A stretch of DNA of 45,493 bases from DATBLE01 sp046732255 (lineage in GTDB: Bacteria; Actinomycetota; Thermoleophilia; Gaiellales; Gaiellaceae): assembly GCA_046732255.1 (NCBI GenBank), contig JBKPMR010000004.1, positions 1 to 45,493 of the forward strand, written 5' to 3'. This document shows, piece by piece, positions 16,519-24,299 of the stretch (position 1 is the first letter of the stretch; each line of letters opens with the position of its first letter). A program made the translations under genes and the position numbers. The notes beneath the pieces were generated by a model. It had not been told where the DNA came from. It was given only the letters and a program-made list of their open reading frames with translations, and did no database searches.

Positions 16519-17646
16519 TCAAGAGGCCGAACGGGGCACCCGAGCGAGCGCCTCGGCGAAGAACGCGTTCTCGTCCTCGGTTCCGCAGGTGACCCGGATT
16601 GCGCTGGGCGCGCCGAAGCCGTGCAGGGGCCGGACGATCACCCCTTCGGCGAGGAGCGCCTCGAACAGCGCCCGGGTGTCGTCGCCGGTCTCCGCGTAGA
16701 GGAAATTCCCGACTGCGGGCCCGGCCGGAGGCAGTCCTGCGGCCGCGAGGATGCCCGCCAGCTGCTCGCGCGACCGGGCGTTCAGCGCACGCCGCCGGTC
16801 GATCTCGGCCGCGTCGTCGAGGCTGGCGAGCGCCGCCTCCTGCGCCGCGGTCGAGACGTCGAAGGCCCGCTTCACCTTGTTGGCGGCCGTGACCACCGAG
16901 GCCGGGGCGACCATGTACCCGACCCGCAGACCCGCCAGGCCGTAGATCTTCGAGAAGGTGCGCAGCACGGCCAGCGGCCGACCCGCCTTGAAGTGCTCTT
17001 CGATCGCGTCCGGATAGTCGGGATCGTCGATGTACTCGAAGTAGGCCTGGTCGGCGACGACGAGAACGTGCTCGGGAACGCTGTCGAGGAAGGCGTCGAT
17101 CTCCGCCCGGATGTTGGTCGTCCCCGTCGGATTGTTCGGCAGGCAGAGGAGGACGAGCTTGGTCTTCGGGGTGATGGCGTCCAGCATCGCCTCCAGGTCG
17201 TAGCGGTCGTCGCGAAGCGGAACCTTGACCGCGACGGCGTTCAGCTTCGCGGCGCCGATCACGTAGCTCGGGAACGACGGCCAGCCGCACACGAGCTCGC
17301 ATCCGGGATCGAGCGTCGCCTGGCAGAGGCATTCGATCAGCCCGTCCGCACCGGCGCCGACGGCCACCTCCTCGAACGCAACCCCGAGCCGCTCCGCCAC
17401 CGCGGCCCGCAGGCGCCAGGCGCCGCCGTCCGGGTAGCGGTTGAGCTCGGTCGCGCAGCGCGCGAGTGCCTCGAGAGCGGCCGGGAACGGCCCGAACGGG
17501 CCTTCGTTGGAGGCGAGCTTCACGCAGCGTGCGAGCCCGAGCTCCCGCTGGACCTCCTCGACGGGCTTCCCCGGCTCGTACGGGATGAGCCCCTGGACCG
17601 CCGGTCGGAAGAAGCTCTCGGCGACGTCGCTGACGGAGGCGGCCAC
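16519..17646 (-). CDS. hisC: Histidinol-phosphate/aromatic aminotransferase, class I/II fold
   Basis: A PLP aminotransferase of 375 residues. It shows the N-terminal LIPYEPGKPVEEV and LASNEGPFGP typical of HisC, NNPTGT, DQAYFEYI (PLP-binding Asp and Tyr) and TFSKIYGLAGLRVGY with the PLP Lys, and a late IRVTCGTEDENAFF. HisC makes histidinol phosphate from imidazole-acetol phosphate; related enzymes use phenylalanine or other substrates. No other his gene is next to it, so an aromatic aminotransferase role is possible. The start is GTG 17646, with the divergent gene starting 32 bases away. Confidence 0.85.
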   Translation of the reverse strand: MAASVSDVAESFFRPAVQGLIPYEPGKPVEEVQRELGLARCVKLASNEGPFGPFPAALEALARCATELNRYPDGGAWRLRAAVAERLGVAFEEVAVGAGADGLIECLCQATLDPGCELVCGWPSFPSYVIGAAKLNAVAVKVPLRDDRYDLEAMLDAITPKTKLVLLCLPNNPTGTTNIRAEIDAFLDSVPEHVLVVADQAYFEYIDDPDYPDAIEEHFKAGRPLAVLRTFSKIYGLAGLRVGYMVAPASVVTAANKVKRAFDVSTAAQEAALASLDDAAEIDRRRALNARSREQLAGILAAAGLPPAGPAVGNFLYAETGDDTRALFEALLAEGVIVRPLHGFGAPSAIRVTCGTEDENAFFAEALARVPRSAS

Positions 17647-17678
17647 GCCGAGACTGTATCCGCGCTTACTGTTCCTTC

Positions 17679-18296
17679 GTGACGGAGATCGGGCTCTTCC
17701 CGCTCGAGCTCGTGCTCTTGCCGAGCGAGCGCGTGCCGCTTCACATCTTCGAGGACCGGTACAGGGAGCTGATCGGCGAGAGCATCGCCGACGGCACCGA
17801 GTTCGGCATCGTGCTCGAGGACGAGGACGGGCTCCGCGAGGTCGGGACGAGCACGGCAGTCGTCGAGCTCGTGCACGAGTTCGACGACGGGCGGATGAAC
17901 GTCCTGGTCGAGGGCCGCAGCCGTTTTCGGGTCGTGGAGCTGACCGACGGGCATCCCTACCGCACGGCCGAGGTCGAGCCGTTCGAGGACGACGACGGCG
18001 ACGCTCCCACCGACGCGGAAACCGAGCGCACGCTCGAGGCCTTCCGGCGGCTGGCGGCGATCGCCGAGGCGGACGAGGTGGAGATACCGGACGCCGGCGA
18101 GGCGCTGCTCTCCTTCCAGCTCGCCGCCCGCGTCGACTTCGGCACCGTGCTCAAGCAGGATCTCCTGGAGCTGCAGTCGGAACGAGCCCGGCTCGACCGA
18201 CTCGTGGAGCTGCTCGGCCAAGCCGCCGCTGCGCTGGCGCGCGAGCGGGAGGTGCGCGAGCGCGCCTCCGGAAACGGCAAGGTCACGCGCGACTAG
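17679..18296 (+). CDS. Lon substrate-binding (LonN) domain protein
   Basis: A 205-residue stand-alone Lon N-terminal domain protein. IGLFPLELVLLPSERVPLHIFEDRYRELI is the hallmark opening of this family, followed by GTEFGIVL and an NVLVEGRSRFRV strand; the C-terminal half is helical. It lacks the AAA and protease domains of Lon. Family members bind unfolded or specific peptides, and their role in bacteria is poorly known. The start is GTG 17679. The stop TAG shares its last base with inverted-repeat element B copy 2, which separates it from a convergent GNAT gene. Confidence 0.9.
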   Translation: MTEIGLFPLELVLLPSERVPLHIFEDRYRELIGESIADGTEFGIVLEDEDGLREVGTSTAVVELVHEFDDGRMNVLVEGRSRFRVVELTDGHPYRTAEVEPFEDDDGDAPTDAETERTLEAFRRLAAIAEADEVEIPDAGEALLSFQLAARVDFGTVLKQDLLELQSERARLDRLVELLGQAAAALAREREVRERASGNGKVTRD

Positions 18297-18356
18297 GAAA
18301 CGGAATCGGTGCCAGGCACCTCAACACCGGAACGTCGGGTGCCTGGCACCGATGCT
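18296..18356 (+). repeat. 61-bp inverted-repeat element B, copy 2
   Basis: A 16-bp perfect stem (18305-18320 with 18338-18353; core GGTGCCAGGCACC and GGTGCCTGGCACC) around a 17-base loop. The element fits exactly between two convergent stops: its first base is the G of TAG of the upstream gene and its last base is the first base of the TTA complement of the GNAT stop. Each arm is itself nearly palindromic. Three differences separate it from copy 1 at 2941-3001. Confidence 0.88.
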
Positions 18357-18931
18357 TACTTGATCTCATACGCCATCAGGATGGCGTCGACGTACACGGC
18401 GCCCCGCCGGAAGTGCTCCTTGCGGTAGCCCTCGCGGACGAAGCCGAACTTCTCGTAGAGCCGGATCGCCGGCTCGTTGTGGGGGAAGACGTGGAGCTCG
18501 AGCTTGCGTACGCCCGAGGAGCGCGCCCAGGCTGCGGCCTGCTCGAGAAGCGCCCAGCCGACCCCTCGTCGCCGCGCCGACGCTGCGACCATCAGGCCCA
18601 GGTCGGCGACGTGCCTGCTCGCCGGATGCGGGTCACGCGAGACCGAGAGACGGCCGACGATCTCGGACTCGGTCTCGGCGACGAACACCGCCGCGTCCGG
18701 ATGGCGGCGGACCGCCTTCAGGTACCGGCGCTCGTCCCCGGCCGAGCGCCAGCGGCTCTCCGAGATCAGCCAGCCCTCGGGCTCCGAGCCCACAGCCTCG
18801 GCGAGGGCGACGAGCGCTGCGGCATCGGTGGGCCGCGCTCGGCGAACGACGAAGGCGCTGACGCCTTCGGCGTCACGACGTCGTCTCGCACCAAACTCGC
18901 TGTCGGCTTTGTGCTCGGCTTCGTCTCTCAC
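18356..18931 (-). CDS. GNAT family N-acetyltransferase (RimJ/RimL-like) with repeat-encoded N-terminus
   Basis: A 191-residue acetyltransferase. From about residue 25: FVVRRARPTDAAALVALAEAVG, then LGLMVAASARRRGVGWALLEQAAAWA (acetyl-CoA loop RRGVGWA) and LELHVFPHNEPAIRLYEKFGFVREG, the normal end of the domain. The GTG at 18931 overlaps the stop of gamma-glutamyltransferase (GTGA). Residues 1-24 are encoded by repeat element C (18859-18930), and no ATG, GTG or TTG lies in frame between the element and the domain, so the start must be in the repeat. Substrate unknown. Confidence 0.85.
   Translation of the reverse strand: MRDEAEHKADSEFGARRRRDAEGVSAFVVRRARPTDAAALVALAEAVGSEPEGWLISESRWRSAGDERRYLKAVRRHPDAAVFVAETESEIVGRLSVSRDPHPASRHVADLGLMVAASARRRGVGWALLEQAAAWARSSGVRKLELHVFPHNEPAIRLYEKFGFVREGYRKEHFRRGAVYVDAILMAYEIK
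18859..18930 (-). repeat. Translated interspersed element C, copy 1
   Basis: About 72 bases similar to 42184-42264. On the minus strand it opens with GAGACGAAGCCGAGCA directly after (and overlapping) the TGA of the upstream gene and ends with a hairpin TGACGCC-TTC-GGCGTCA (18859-18875). Read in frame it gives VRDEAEHKADS...GARRRRDAEGV; copy 2 gives a matching peptide with three more residues. The length difference is 9 bases, which keeps the frame. Confidence 0.8.
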
Positions 18932-20484
18932 TCGACCACCAGTCCGTGTCCGCCGCGACGCGGGTCTCCGGCCGCGGCGAGCGAGCCGTCGGCAGCTGCC
19001 TCCACCGCCGCCACCCCACCGAAGTACAGGTTGCGGCGGCGCCAGCGGACGACGTCGTAACCCTTCGTCTCCAGCCGATCGAGCACTGCCGCAGCGCATC
19101 CGCCCTCGCAGTGGAGATGCTCCCCCTCGAGATGGATGCGCGGCGCATCGATCGCGTCCTCGACGCCGAGCCCGTGGTCGACCACGTTGACCACGGCCTG
19201 GAGGATCGCGCCGCGGAGGCGAACCGAGCCCGCGCTGCCGACGATCAGCCGCGGACGTCCCCGACGGAGCACGATCGAAGGCGCCATCATGCTCGTCAAC
19301 CGCACCCCCGGCCGTGCGGCTCCTCCGGCCGGATTGAGGTCGTACTCGCCGAGCATGTTGTTCAGGTGGATGCCGGTGCCGGGGACGATCACGCCCGAGC
19401 CGGACCCGGTCGACGCCGTCATCGACGCCGCGTTCCCGCGCGCATCGACGACGGCTATGTGCGTGGTCCCGCGGTCGGCGGTTTCCGCGGCCGCGGAGTT
19501 GCCGGCGCGGATCCGTTTGAGCGCCGCGCGGACGTTCTCGGTGGAGTAGAGCCGTCGGGCGAGGCCGCCGCGGTACAGGTCGCGTGCGAAGCTGTCCGCA
19601 CGTGCCCGGGCCTGCTCGCGCATCACCTCCGCCAGCGTCGCGATCGCGTCGGCGCTTCCGGCCGGTGCACTCGGGCCGAGCGCGTCGAGCAGCCGCAGCC
19701 CGTAGCCGATCAGCACCCCGCCCGAGGACGGCGGCGGATTGGAGACGAATTCCTCACCGCGAAAGCGAACGCGCACCGGTCGCCGGCGCACGACCCGATA
19801 TGCCGCGAGATCGGCCGTCGTCACCACACCGCCGTGCTCGCGAAGGTGGGAGACGATCTGCCGGCCCAGGTCGCCGCCGTAGATCGCGCCGGCGCCTTCG
19901 GCGGCGAGCTCCTCCAGCGTCGTGCCGAGGTCGCCGAGGACGAGCCGGTCGCCGGCGACCAGGCGGGAACGGCGCCCGTAGATCCGCCTGCCCTCCGGTG
20001 TGTGGCGAAGGATCAGGTCGAGAATCGCGTGGAGGTATGCCTGCGGGCGGGTCAGCTCGACGCCTCCGCGGGCGAGCTCGATCGCCGGCTCGAAGAGGCG
20101 CGGCCACGGTATCGACCCGTAGGCACGGTGCGCCGCCTCCAGGCCTGCGGCCGTCCCCGGGACCGCGCAGGAGCCGGCACCGATCCGGAAGATCTGGCTG
20201 GTGCCGCCGTCGAAGTCGATGTCGATCGATTCCATCTCCGCCGGCCTCGAATGGCGGCCCAGGCCCGGCACCGCGACGAAAAAGTCGAGCAGGCGATCGG
20301 ACCGGTCGCCGGCACGGTGGACGAGCATGAAGCCGCCGGCGCCGGGCCCGGTGAGCGGGCTCTCGGCCACCCACGATGCGAGCGCCGCGCCGATGCAGGC
20401 GTCGACGGCGTTGCCTCCCTCAGCCAGAATCGTCGCCCCCGCCTCGGCGGTCAGGGGGTGTCCGGCTGCGATTGCGCCCTTCAC
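18928..20484 (-). CDS. ggt: Gamma-glutamyltransferase (Ntn hydrolase)
   Basis: A 518-residue proenzyme that would cleave itself before the nucleophile Thr of DRGTTHIAVVD (about T340) and then transfers gamma-glutamyl groups from glutathione or similar compounds. Other motifs: GGNAVDACIGAAL, SPLTGPGAGGFMLVH, NPPPSSGGVLIGYGL, NNMLGEYDL (lid and substrate region) and GSAGSVRLRGAILQAVVNVVD, where the usual GGS-G is GSAGS. No signal peptide is seen at the GTG 20484 start, whereas classical GGTs are exported, so it may act in the cytoplasm. It lies downstream of ftsZ, separated by two hairpins, and overlaps the GNAT gene. Confidence 0.92.
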   Translation of the reverse strand: MKGAIAAGHPLTAEAGATILAEGGNAVDACIGAALASWVAESPLTGPGAGGFMLVHRAGDRSDRLLDFFVAVPGLGRHSRPAEMESIDIDFDGGTSQIFRIGAGSCAVPGTAAGLEAAHRAYGSIPWPRLFEPAIELARGGVELTRPQAYLHAILDLILRHTPEGRRIYGRRSRLVAGDRLVLGDLGTTLEELAAEGAGAIYGGDLGRQIVSHLREHGGVVTTADLAAYRVVRRRPVRVRFRGEEFVSNPPPSSGGVLIGYGLRLLDALGPSAPAGSADAIATLAEVMREQARARADSFARDLYRGGLARRLYSTENVRAALKRIRAGNSAAAETADRGTTHIAVVDARGNAASMTASTGSGSGVIVPGTGIHLNNMLGEYDLNPAGGAARPGVRLTSMMAPSIVLRRGRPRLIVGSAGSVRLRGAILQAVVNVVDHGLGVEDAIDAPRIHLEGEHLHCEGGCAAAVLDRLETKGYDVVRWRRRNLYFGGVAAVEAAADGSLAAAGDPRRGGHGLVVE

Positions 20485-20520
20485 GCGCCAAGCCTAGAGC
20501 CAGCGCAGACTCGTTCGCCT

Positions 20521-20545
20521 CCGCGCCCGACCTGTGCGGGCGCGG
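20521..20545 (-). terminator. Hairpin in the ftsZ-ggt gap
   Basis: Arms CCGCGCCCG and CGGGCGCGG form a perfect 9-bp stem with a 7-base loop. It is the second of two hairpins between ftsZ and ggt and lies just ahead of the ggt start, so it may terminate ftsZ transcripts or lower ggt expression. Confidence 0.5.
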
Positions 20546-20563
20546 CCCGTGACGGCTTCGAGT

Positions 20564-20614
20564 CCGAGCGAATTCGGCATGGTGCCGGCGCAGCAGGCGC
20601 CGAAATTCGCTCGG
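20564..20614 (-). terminator. Inverted repeat abutting the ftsZ stop
   Basis: Arms CCGAGCGAATTCGGC (20564-20578) and GCCGAAATTCGCTCGG (20599-20614) pair except for one bulged base, with a smaller GGTGCC/GGCGCC dyad between them. The right arm touches the ftsZ stop codon. It is probably a factor-independent terminator lacking a U-tract or an RNA 3'-end stabiliser. Confidence 0.55.
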
Positions 20615-21973
20615 CTATTCGCGAAGGAAGCTCGGCGGCTCGAGCGGCTCGTCCGCAGGCGTGTCGTGCGGATGGACGGCGACCGGCCGGTGGGGCCGCC
20701 GCTCTCCGCCGAGGCCGGTGGCGACGACGGTCACCCAGACTTGCCCGTTGAGGCGCTCGTCGATGGTCGCGCCGAAGATCAGATTGGTGTCGTCGACCGC
20801 TCCCTGGCGGACGACCTCGGCGGCCTCGTTCACCTCGAACAGCGACAGGTCCTCGCCGCCGGCGATCGAGAGCAGGATCCCCCGCGCACCACCCAGCTCG
20901 GTGTCGATCAGCGGAGAGCGCAGCGCGCGCTCGGCCGCCTCCCGTGCGCGGTTCTCGCCGGTCGCGAAGCCGATTCCCATCAGTGCGTTCCCGCCGTCCG
21001 ACATGACCGTGCGGACGTCGGCGAAGTCGAGGTTGATCAGACCCGGCTGCGTGATCAGGTCGGTGATCCCCTGCACGCCCTGACGGAGGACGTCGTCCGC
21101 GATCCGGAACGCGTCCAGCATCGCAGTGTTTTTCTCGAGCACCTCGAGCAGGCGGTCGTTGGGAATGATGATCACGGTGTCGCAGGCATCCCGAAGCGAC
21201 TCGACGCCCGCGTCGGCGGCGGACCGCCGGCGGGTGCCCTCGAACCGGAACGGCGTCGTGACGATCCCGACGGTGAGCGCGCCGAGCTCCCGGGCGATGT
21301 TCGCGACGACCGGCGCCGCGCCGGATCCGGTGCCGCCGCCCTCCCCGGCGGCGACGAACACCATGTCCGAGCCCCTGAGCGCGCGCTTGATCTGGTCGTG
21401 AGCCTCCTCGGCGGCCGCGCGGCCGATCTCGGGGTCGGCGCCGGAGCCGAGACCCTCGGTCAGCTCTCGCCCGATGTGGATCTTCATCGGCGCATCGTTC
21501 ATCTGGAGCTGCTGGATGTCGGTGTTGATCGCGACGAACTCGACGCCGGTGATCCCCGCATCGATCATGCGGTCGAGCGCGTTCAGCCCCGCGCCGCCGA
21601 CGCCGACGACGCGGATGACGGCGAGGTAGGCCGGCGAATCGGGTCGCGGCGCACGCCAGAGGCGCGGAGGCTGCTCGGGCAGCGGCTCGACCCAGCGGGC
21701 TGCCGGCAGGTCCGGCTCGTCGCGGGCCGGTTCGGGTGCGGGTGCGGGCGGCACGACCGGCGCAGGCGCCGGCGGTGCGGGCTGCTCCTCGACGACGGAC
21801 GGTCGTGCAGCAGCTGCCGGCGGGAGCTCCGGCTCGGGCTCCTGCGGCTCCGGCTCCGGGGACGGCGCCTCGTGCGGCTCCTCCTTCCCCTCCGCCTGGC
21901 GCTGGGCGGCTTCGGTCGCGCGGAACAGCTCCGCGAGCGGCCCCTCACGCATGCTTGCGCGCTTGCGCGCCAT
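20615..21973 (-). CDS. ftsZ: FtsZ-family GTPase with long N-terminal disordered extension
   Basis: A 452-residue tubulin-like GTPase. The core begins near residue 116 (YLAVIRVVGVGGAGLNALDRM), where FtsZ normally begins within ~10 residues of its start. It keeps the GTP loop GGGTGSG (212-218), NTDIQQL and the T7 loop NLDFADVRTVM that completes GTP hydrolysis. Residues 1-115 are Pro/Glu/Ala-rich and look disordered. After the core only ~30 residues follow, ending PPSFLRE, close to the FtsZ C-terminal peptide that binds FtsA/SepF-type partners. GGAGLNALDRM in place of the usual GGGGNAVNRM suggests a paralogue rather than the main division protein. ATG 21973 (or 21952) overlaps the parA end. Confidence 0.9.
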   Translation of the reverse strand: MARKRASMREGPLAELFRATEAAQRQAEGKEEPHEAPSPEPEPQEPEPELPPAAAARPSVVEEQPAPPAPAPVVPPAPAPEPARDEPDLPAARWVEPLPEQPPRLWRAPRPDSPAYLAVIRVVGVGGAGLNALDRMIDAGITGVEFVAINTDIQQLQMNDAPMKIHIGRELTEGLGSGADPEIGRAAAEEAHDQIKRALRGSDMVFVAAGEGGGTGSGAAPVVANIARELGALTVGIVTTPFRFEGTRRRSAADAGVESLRDACDTVIIIPNDRLLEVLEKNTAMLDAFRIADDVLRQGVQGITDLITQPGLINLDFADVRTVMSDGGNALMGIGFATGENRAREAAERALRSPLIDTELGGARGILLSIAGGEDLSLFEVNEAAEVVRQGAVDDTNLIFGATIDERLNGQVWVTVVATGLGGERRPHRPVAVHPHDTPADEPLEPPSFLRE

Positions 21974-22715
21974 TGAGCACCTCCTTCGCCAGGTCGCGGT
22001 ACGCCTGGGCAGCCGGGCCGGTCGGGTCGTACTTGAGCACCGACGTCCCCTTCACCGGCGCCTCGGCGTAGCGGATCGTCTTGCGGATGCGGGTCTTGAA
22101 GACGAGGTCGCCGAAGTTCTCCTCGAGGATCTCGAGTGCCTCGCGCGAGTGGAGCGTGCGGCTGTCGTACATGGTCGCGAGGATGCCCTCGATCCCGACG
22201 TGCGGGTTCAGGTTCTCGCGGATCATGCTCAGCGTGTTCTCGAGCTGGACGAGGCCACGAAGCGACAGGTACTCGCACTGCACCGGCACGATCACCCCGT
22301 TCGACGCGACCAGCGCGTTGATCGTCAGGAGTCCGAGCGACGGCGGGGTGTCGATGATGACGAAGTCGTACTCGGCGATCACCGGCTGAAGCGCCTTCTC
22401 GAGCGCGCGCTCGCGGCCGATCATGCTGGACAGAGCCAGCTCGGCGCCGGCGAGGTCGATCGAGGCCACTCCGAGGTCGATCTCGCCGCGGTGGATGATC
22501 TGCCCGATCGGGAGCTTGTGGACGAGGACGTCGTACATCGAGCGCTCGATCGTGTCCGGGTTCAGGCCCTGGCTCATCGTCAGGTTGCCCTGCGGGTCGA
22601 GATCGACCGCGAGCACCTTGTGACCCTCTTCCGCGAATGCGACGGCGAGGTTCAGCGTCGAAGTCGTCTTCGCCACTCCGCCCTTCTGGTTGGCGAGTGC
22701 GATGACCCTTCCCAC
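21945..22715 (-). CDS. parA: ParA/Soj-family partition ATPase
   Basis: A 256-residue deviant-Walker ATPase that forms ATP-dependent dimers on DNA and positions chromosomes, plasmids or protein complexes. Walker A is ANQKGGVAKTTST (Ala in place of the usual second Gly of KGGVGKTT); switch I is VDLDPQGNLT and Walker B VIIDTPPSLGLL. I chose GTG 22715 because AAAGGAG (22721-22727) lies 5 bases upstream; an ATG at 22778 would give 21 extra residues unlike the family. No parB follows; instead the FtsZ gene overlaps its end, so this ATPase may position FtsZ or another cargo. Confidence 0.92.
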   Translation of the reverse strand: MGRVIALANQKGGVAKTTSTLNLAVAFAEEGHKVLAVDLDPQGNLTMSQGLNPDTIERSMYDVLVHKLPIGQIIHRGEIDLGVASIDLAGAELALSSMIGRERALEKALQPVIAEYDFVIIDTPPSLGLLTINALVASNGVIVPVQCEYLSLRGLVQLENTLSMIRENLNPHVGIEGILATMYDSRTLHSREALEILEENFGDLVFKTRIRKTIRYAEAPVKGTSVLKYDPTGPAAQAYRDLAKEVLNGAQARKHA

Positions 22716-22720
22716 GGTTG

Positions 22721-22727
22721 CTCCTTT
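22721..22727 (-). promoter_or_regulatory. Strong ribosome binding site that decides the parA start
   Basis: On the minus strand AAAGGAG is placed 5 bases before GTG 22715. This is a much better match to the 16S anti-SD than anything near the upstream ATG at 22778. Confidence 0.75.
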
Positions 22728-22799
22728 AGAGGTGACCGCCCGAAACTCCGGGCGCGGAATATCCTGTACGGCCGACATGTCGCCGGGCCGTCTTTCGGC

Positions 22800-23018
22800 T
22801 CAGGCTAGCAGAGTCCTCTGCGATTCTTCGAGCAGCGCCCGGCAGCGTTCGACGGCGTCCACCGCCCCCTCCGGCACGGTCCGCTCGGCACGTGTCCACG
22901 CCTCCGCTTCCACGAGCAGCGCCCGCAACTCCGTGAGCAGGTCGCCTGGACGCGCGCGGTCCCGGTCGAGCGACTCGATTCGCTCCAGCCGGGCCAGCAC
23001 CCGCCGCGCCTCCTCCAT
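22800..23018 (-). CDS. Small helical protein of unknown function
   Basis: A 72-residue, charged, alanine- and leucine-rich protein that should fold as two or three helices (for example ARRVLARLERIESLDRDRARPG and LLTELRALLVEAEAW). I do not recognise a family. Support is positional: it fills the gap between the hypothetical gene (57 bases upstream) and parA, on the same strand, with coding-like third-position GC. It might be an adaptor for ParA, but that is only a guess from position. Confidence 0.5.
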   Translation of the reverse strand: MEEARRVLARLERIESLDRDRARPGDLLTELRALLVEAEAWTRAERTVPEGAVDAVERCRALLEESQRTLLA

Positions 23019-23075
23019 CCTCCGACCGTAGCGACGGCCGGCGGACGGGTTCGTGCCGGGTCCGTGCCGTCTTCG

Positions 23076-24299
23076 TCATGCTGCGCTCGCCCGTGCGGCG
23101 AAGTAGCCGGCCGGCCGCGGACGCAGGCCGAGCATCGCGTCGTCGAGAGCAGCGAGGAGCCGTGCCCGGTCCTCGCCCAGGAGGATCTCTACGAGCGCAC
23201 TCCGGATGGTCTCAGGAGCGTCGGGGCCGGCACGCTCGCCACGAGCAAGGGCGCGGAGACCCTCGACGAGCGCGGCCCGATCCCGGCTCGTTTCGCCGAG
23301 CAAGGTCGCGGCGCGCATCGCCGCCGCCCAGAGCCCGTCCACGCCCCCGAACAGCGCAGTGAGGGCCTCGCGGAGGCGCTCCGAGCGCAACGGCTCTGCC
23401 TCGAAGAGGGCGAGCTCCCAAAACTCGAGCGCCTCCCCGAGCGCAGGGTCGTCCTCGGACGTGTCGAGCCGCTCGAGCAGGTCGGCCGCCAGGCGCGCGC
23501 GCCACGCGTCGAGGCGGGTCGCCTCGCCGTCCGGCTCCGTCGCCGCGATCCCGAGGATCGGGCGGAGCTCGAGCGCGTGCCGGTTCACGTGCTCGAAGAC
23601 GACCGGGCCTGCGGCCACCGGCGCACCGGTCGCGAGCCGAAGAGCGGTCACGACATCGGCCAGCTCGCCGGGCGCGTCGGGAAGCGCGACCTCACCTGTC
23701 GGCAGCTCCCGCTCGAACAAGAGGATGCAGCTGCGTTCGGGTTCTTCACCGAACCGGGCCGGCAACGCGCCGCCGGCGCCGGGATGCGCAGCGCAGACCT
23801 CTGCAACGGTGGTCGGCCGGACCCGGATCCCGCGCGCGAGCTCGATCTCTGCCAGGGCGGAGACGCCGACGAGCGGTGCGGTCGCGGAGTACGCCCGGCC
23901 CGCTCCGAACAGCGAGTGCTCGAGCTCGGCGTAGGAGCGGTTGAAGGCGCCGTCCTCCCAGTCGAAACCCCCGCACGCCTCTGCTGTGGCGACCACCAGC
24001 GGGACGAGGATCGCGTCGGAGAGCTTGCGGTCGGCGGCGTCGCCGTGGGCGAAGATCGCCGCCGCGGGCTCGCGGCGCAGCTCGGCGGTCGCGATCCGGG
24101 CATCCTCGAGCAGAACGAGCGAGGGAGCGCGGGCCTCGACGTGGTCGCGCAGGAGCGGCCGGTACTCGTACAGGCCGCCGTGCTCCTCGACCACGAACGG
24201 GATCTCCCCGGTCCGATCGGTCTCAGGGCCGAGCAGCGCGAAGGCCGCAAGGCAGAAGTCGCGCAGAGCGCCGTACAGATGCGGCGAGCGAACCTTCAC
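23076..24299 (-). CDS. Hypothetical protein, about 407 residues
   Basis: A long, coding-like frame starting at GTG 24299. I recognise no domain. It is soluble and mostly alpha-helical with acidic stretches; features include VEEHGGLYEYRPLLRDHVEARA near residue 40, FDWEDGAFNRSYAELEHSLFG near 120 and a helical C-terminal half rich in ALxALxxG. Absence of membrane segments or a signal suggests a cytoplasmic protein. It heads the run hypothetical - small protein - parA - ftsZ, with its own promoter region probably in 24300-24420. Nothing here allows a function to be named. Confidence 0.75.
   Translation of the reverse strand: MKVRSPHLYGALRDFCLAAFALLGPETDRTGEIPFVVEEHGGLYEYRPLLRDHVEARAPSLVLLEDARIATAELRREPAAAIFAHGDAADRKLSDAILVPLVVATAEACGGFDWEDGAFNRSYAELEHSLFGAGRAYSATAPLVGVSALAEIELARGIRVRPTTVAEVCAAHPGAGGALPARFGEEPERSCILLFERELPTGEVALPDAPGELADVVTALRLATGAPVAAGPVVFEHVNRHALELRPILGIAATEPDGEATRLDAWRARLAADLLERLDTSEDDPALGEALEFWELALFEAEPLRSERLREALTALFGGVDGLWAAAMRAATLLGETSRDRAALVEGLRALARGERAGPDAPETIRSALVEILLGEDRARLLAALDDAMLGLRPRPAGYFAARASAA

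Noticed and set aside
16519..17646. hisC as part of a histidine operon
   Set aside because: No other histidine biosynthesis gene is adjacent; neighbours are an MFS gene and a Lon-domain gene.
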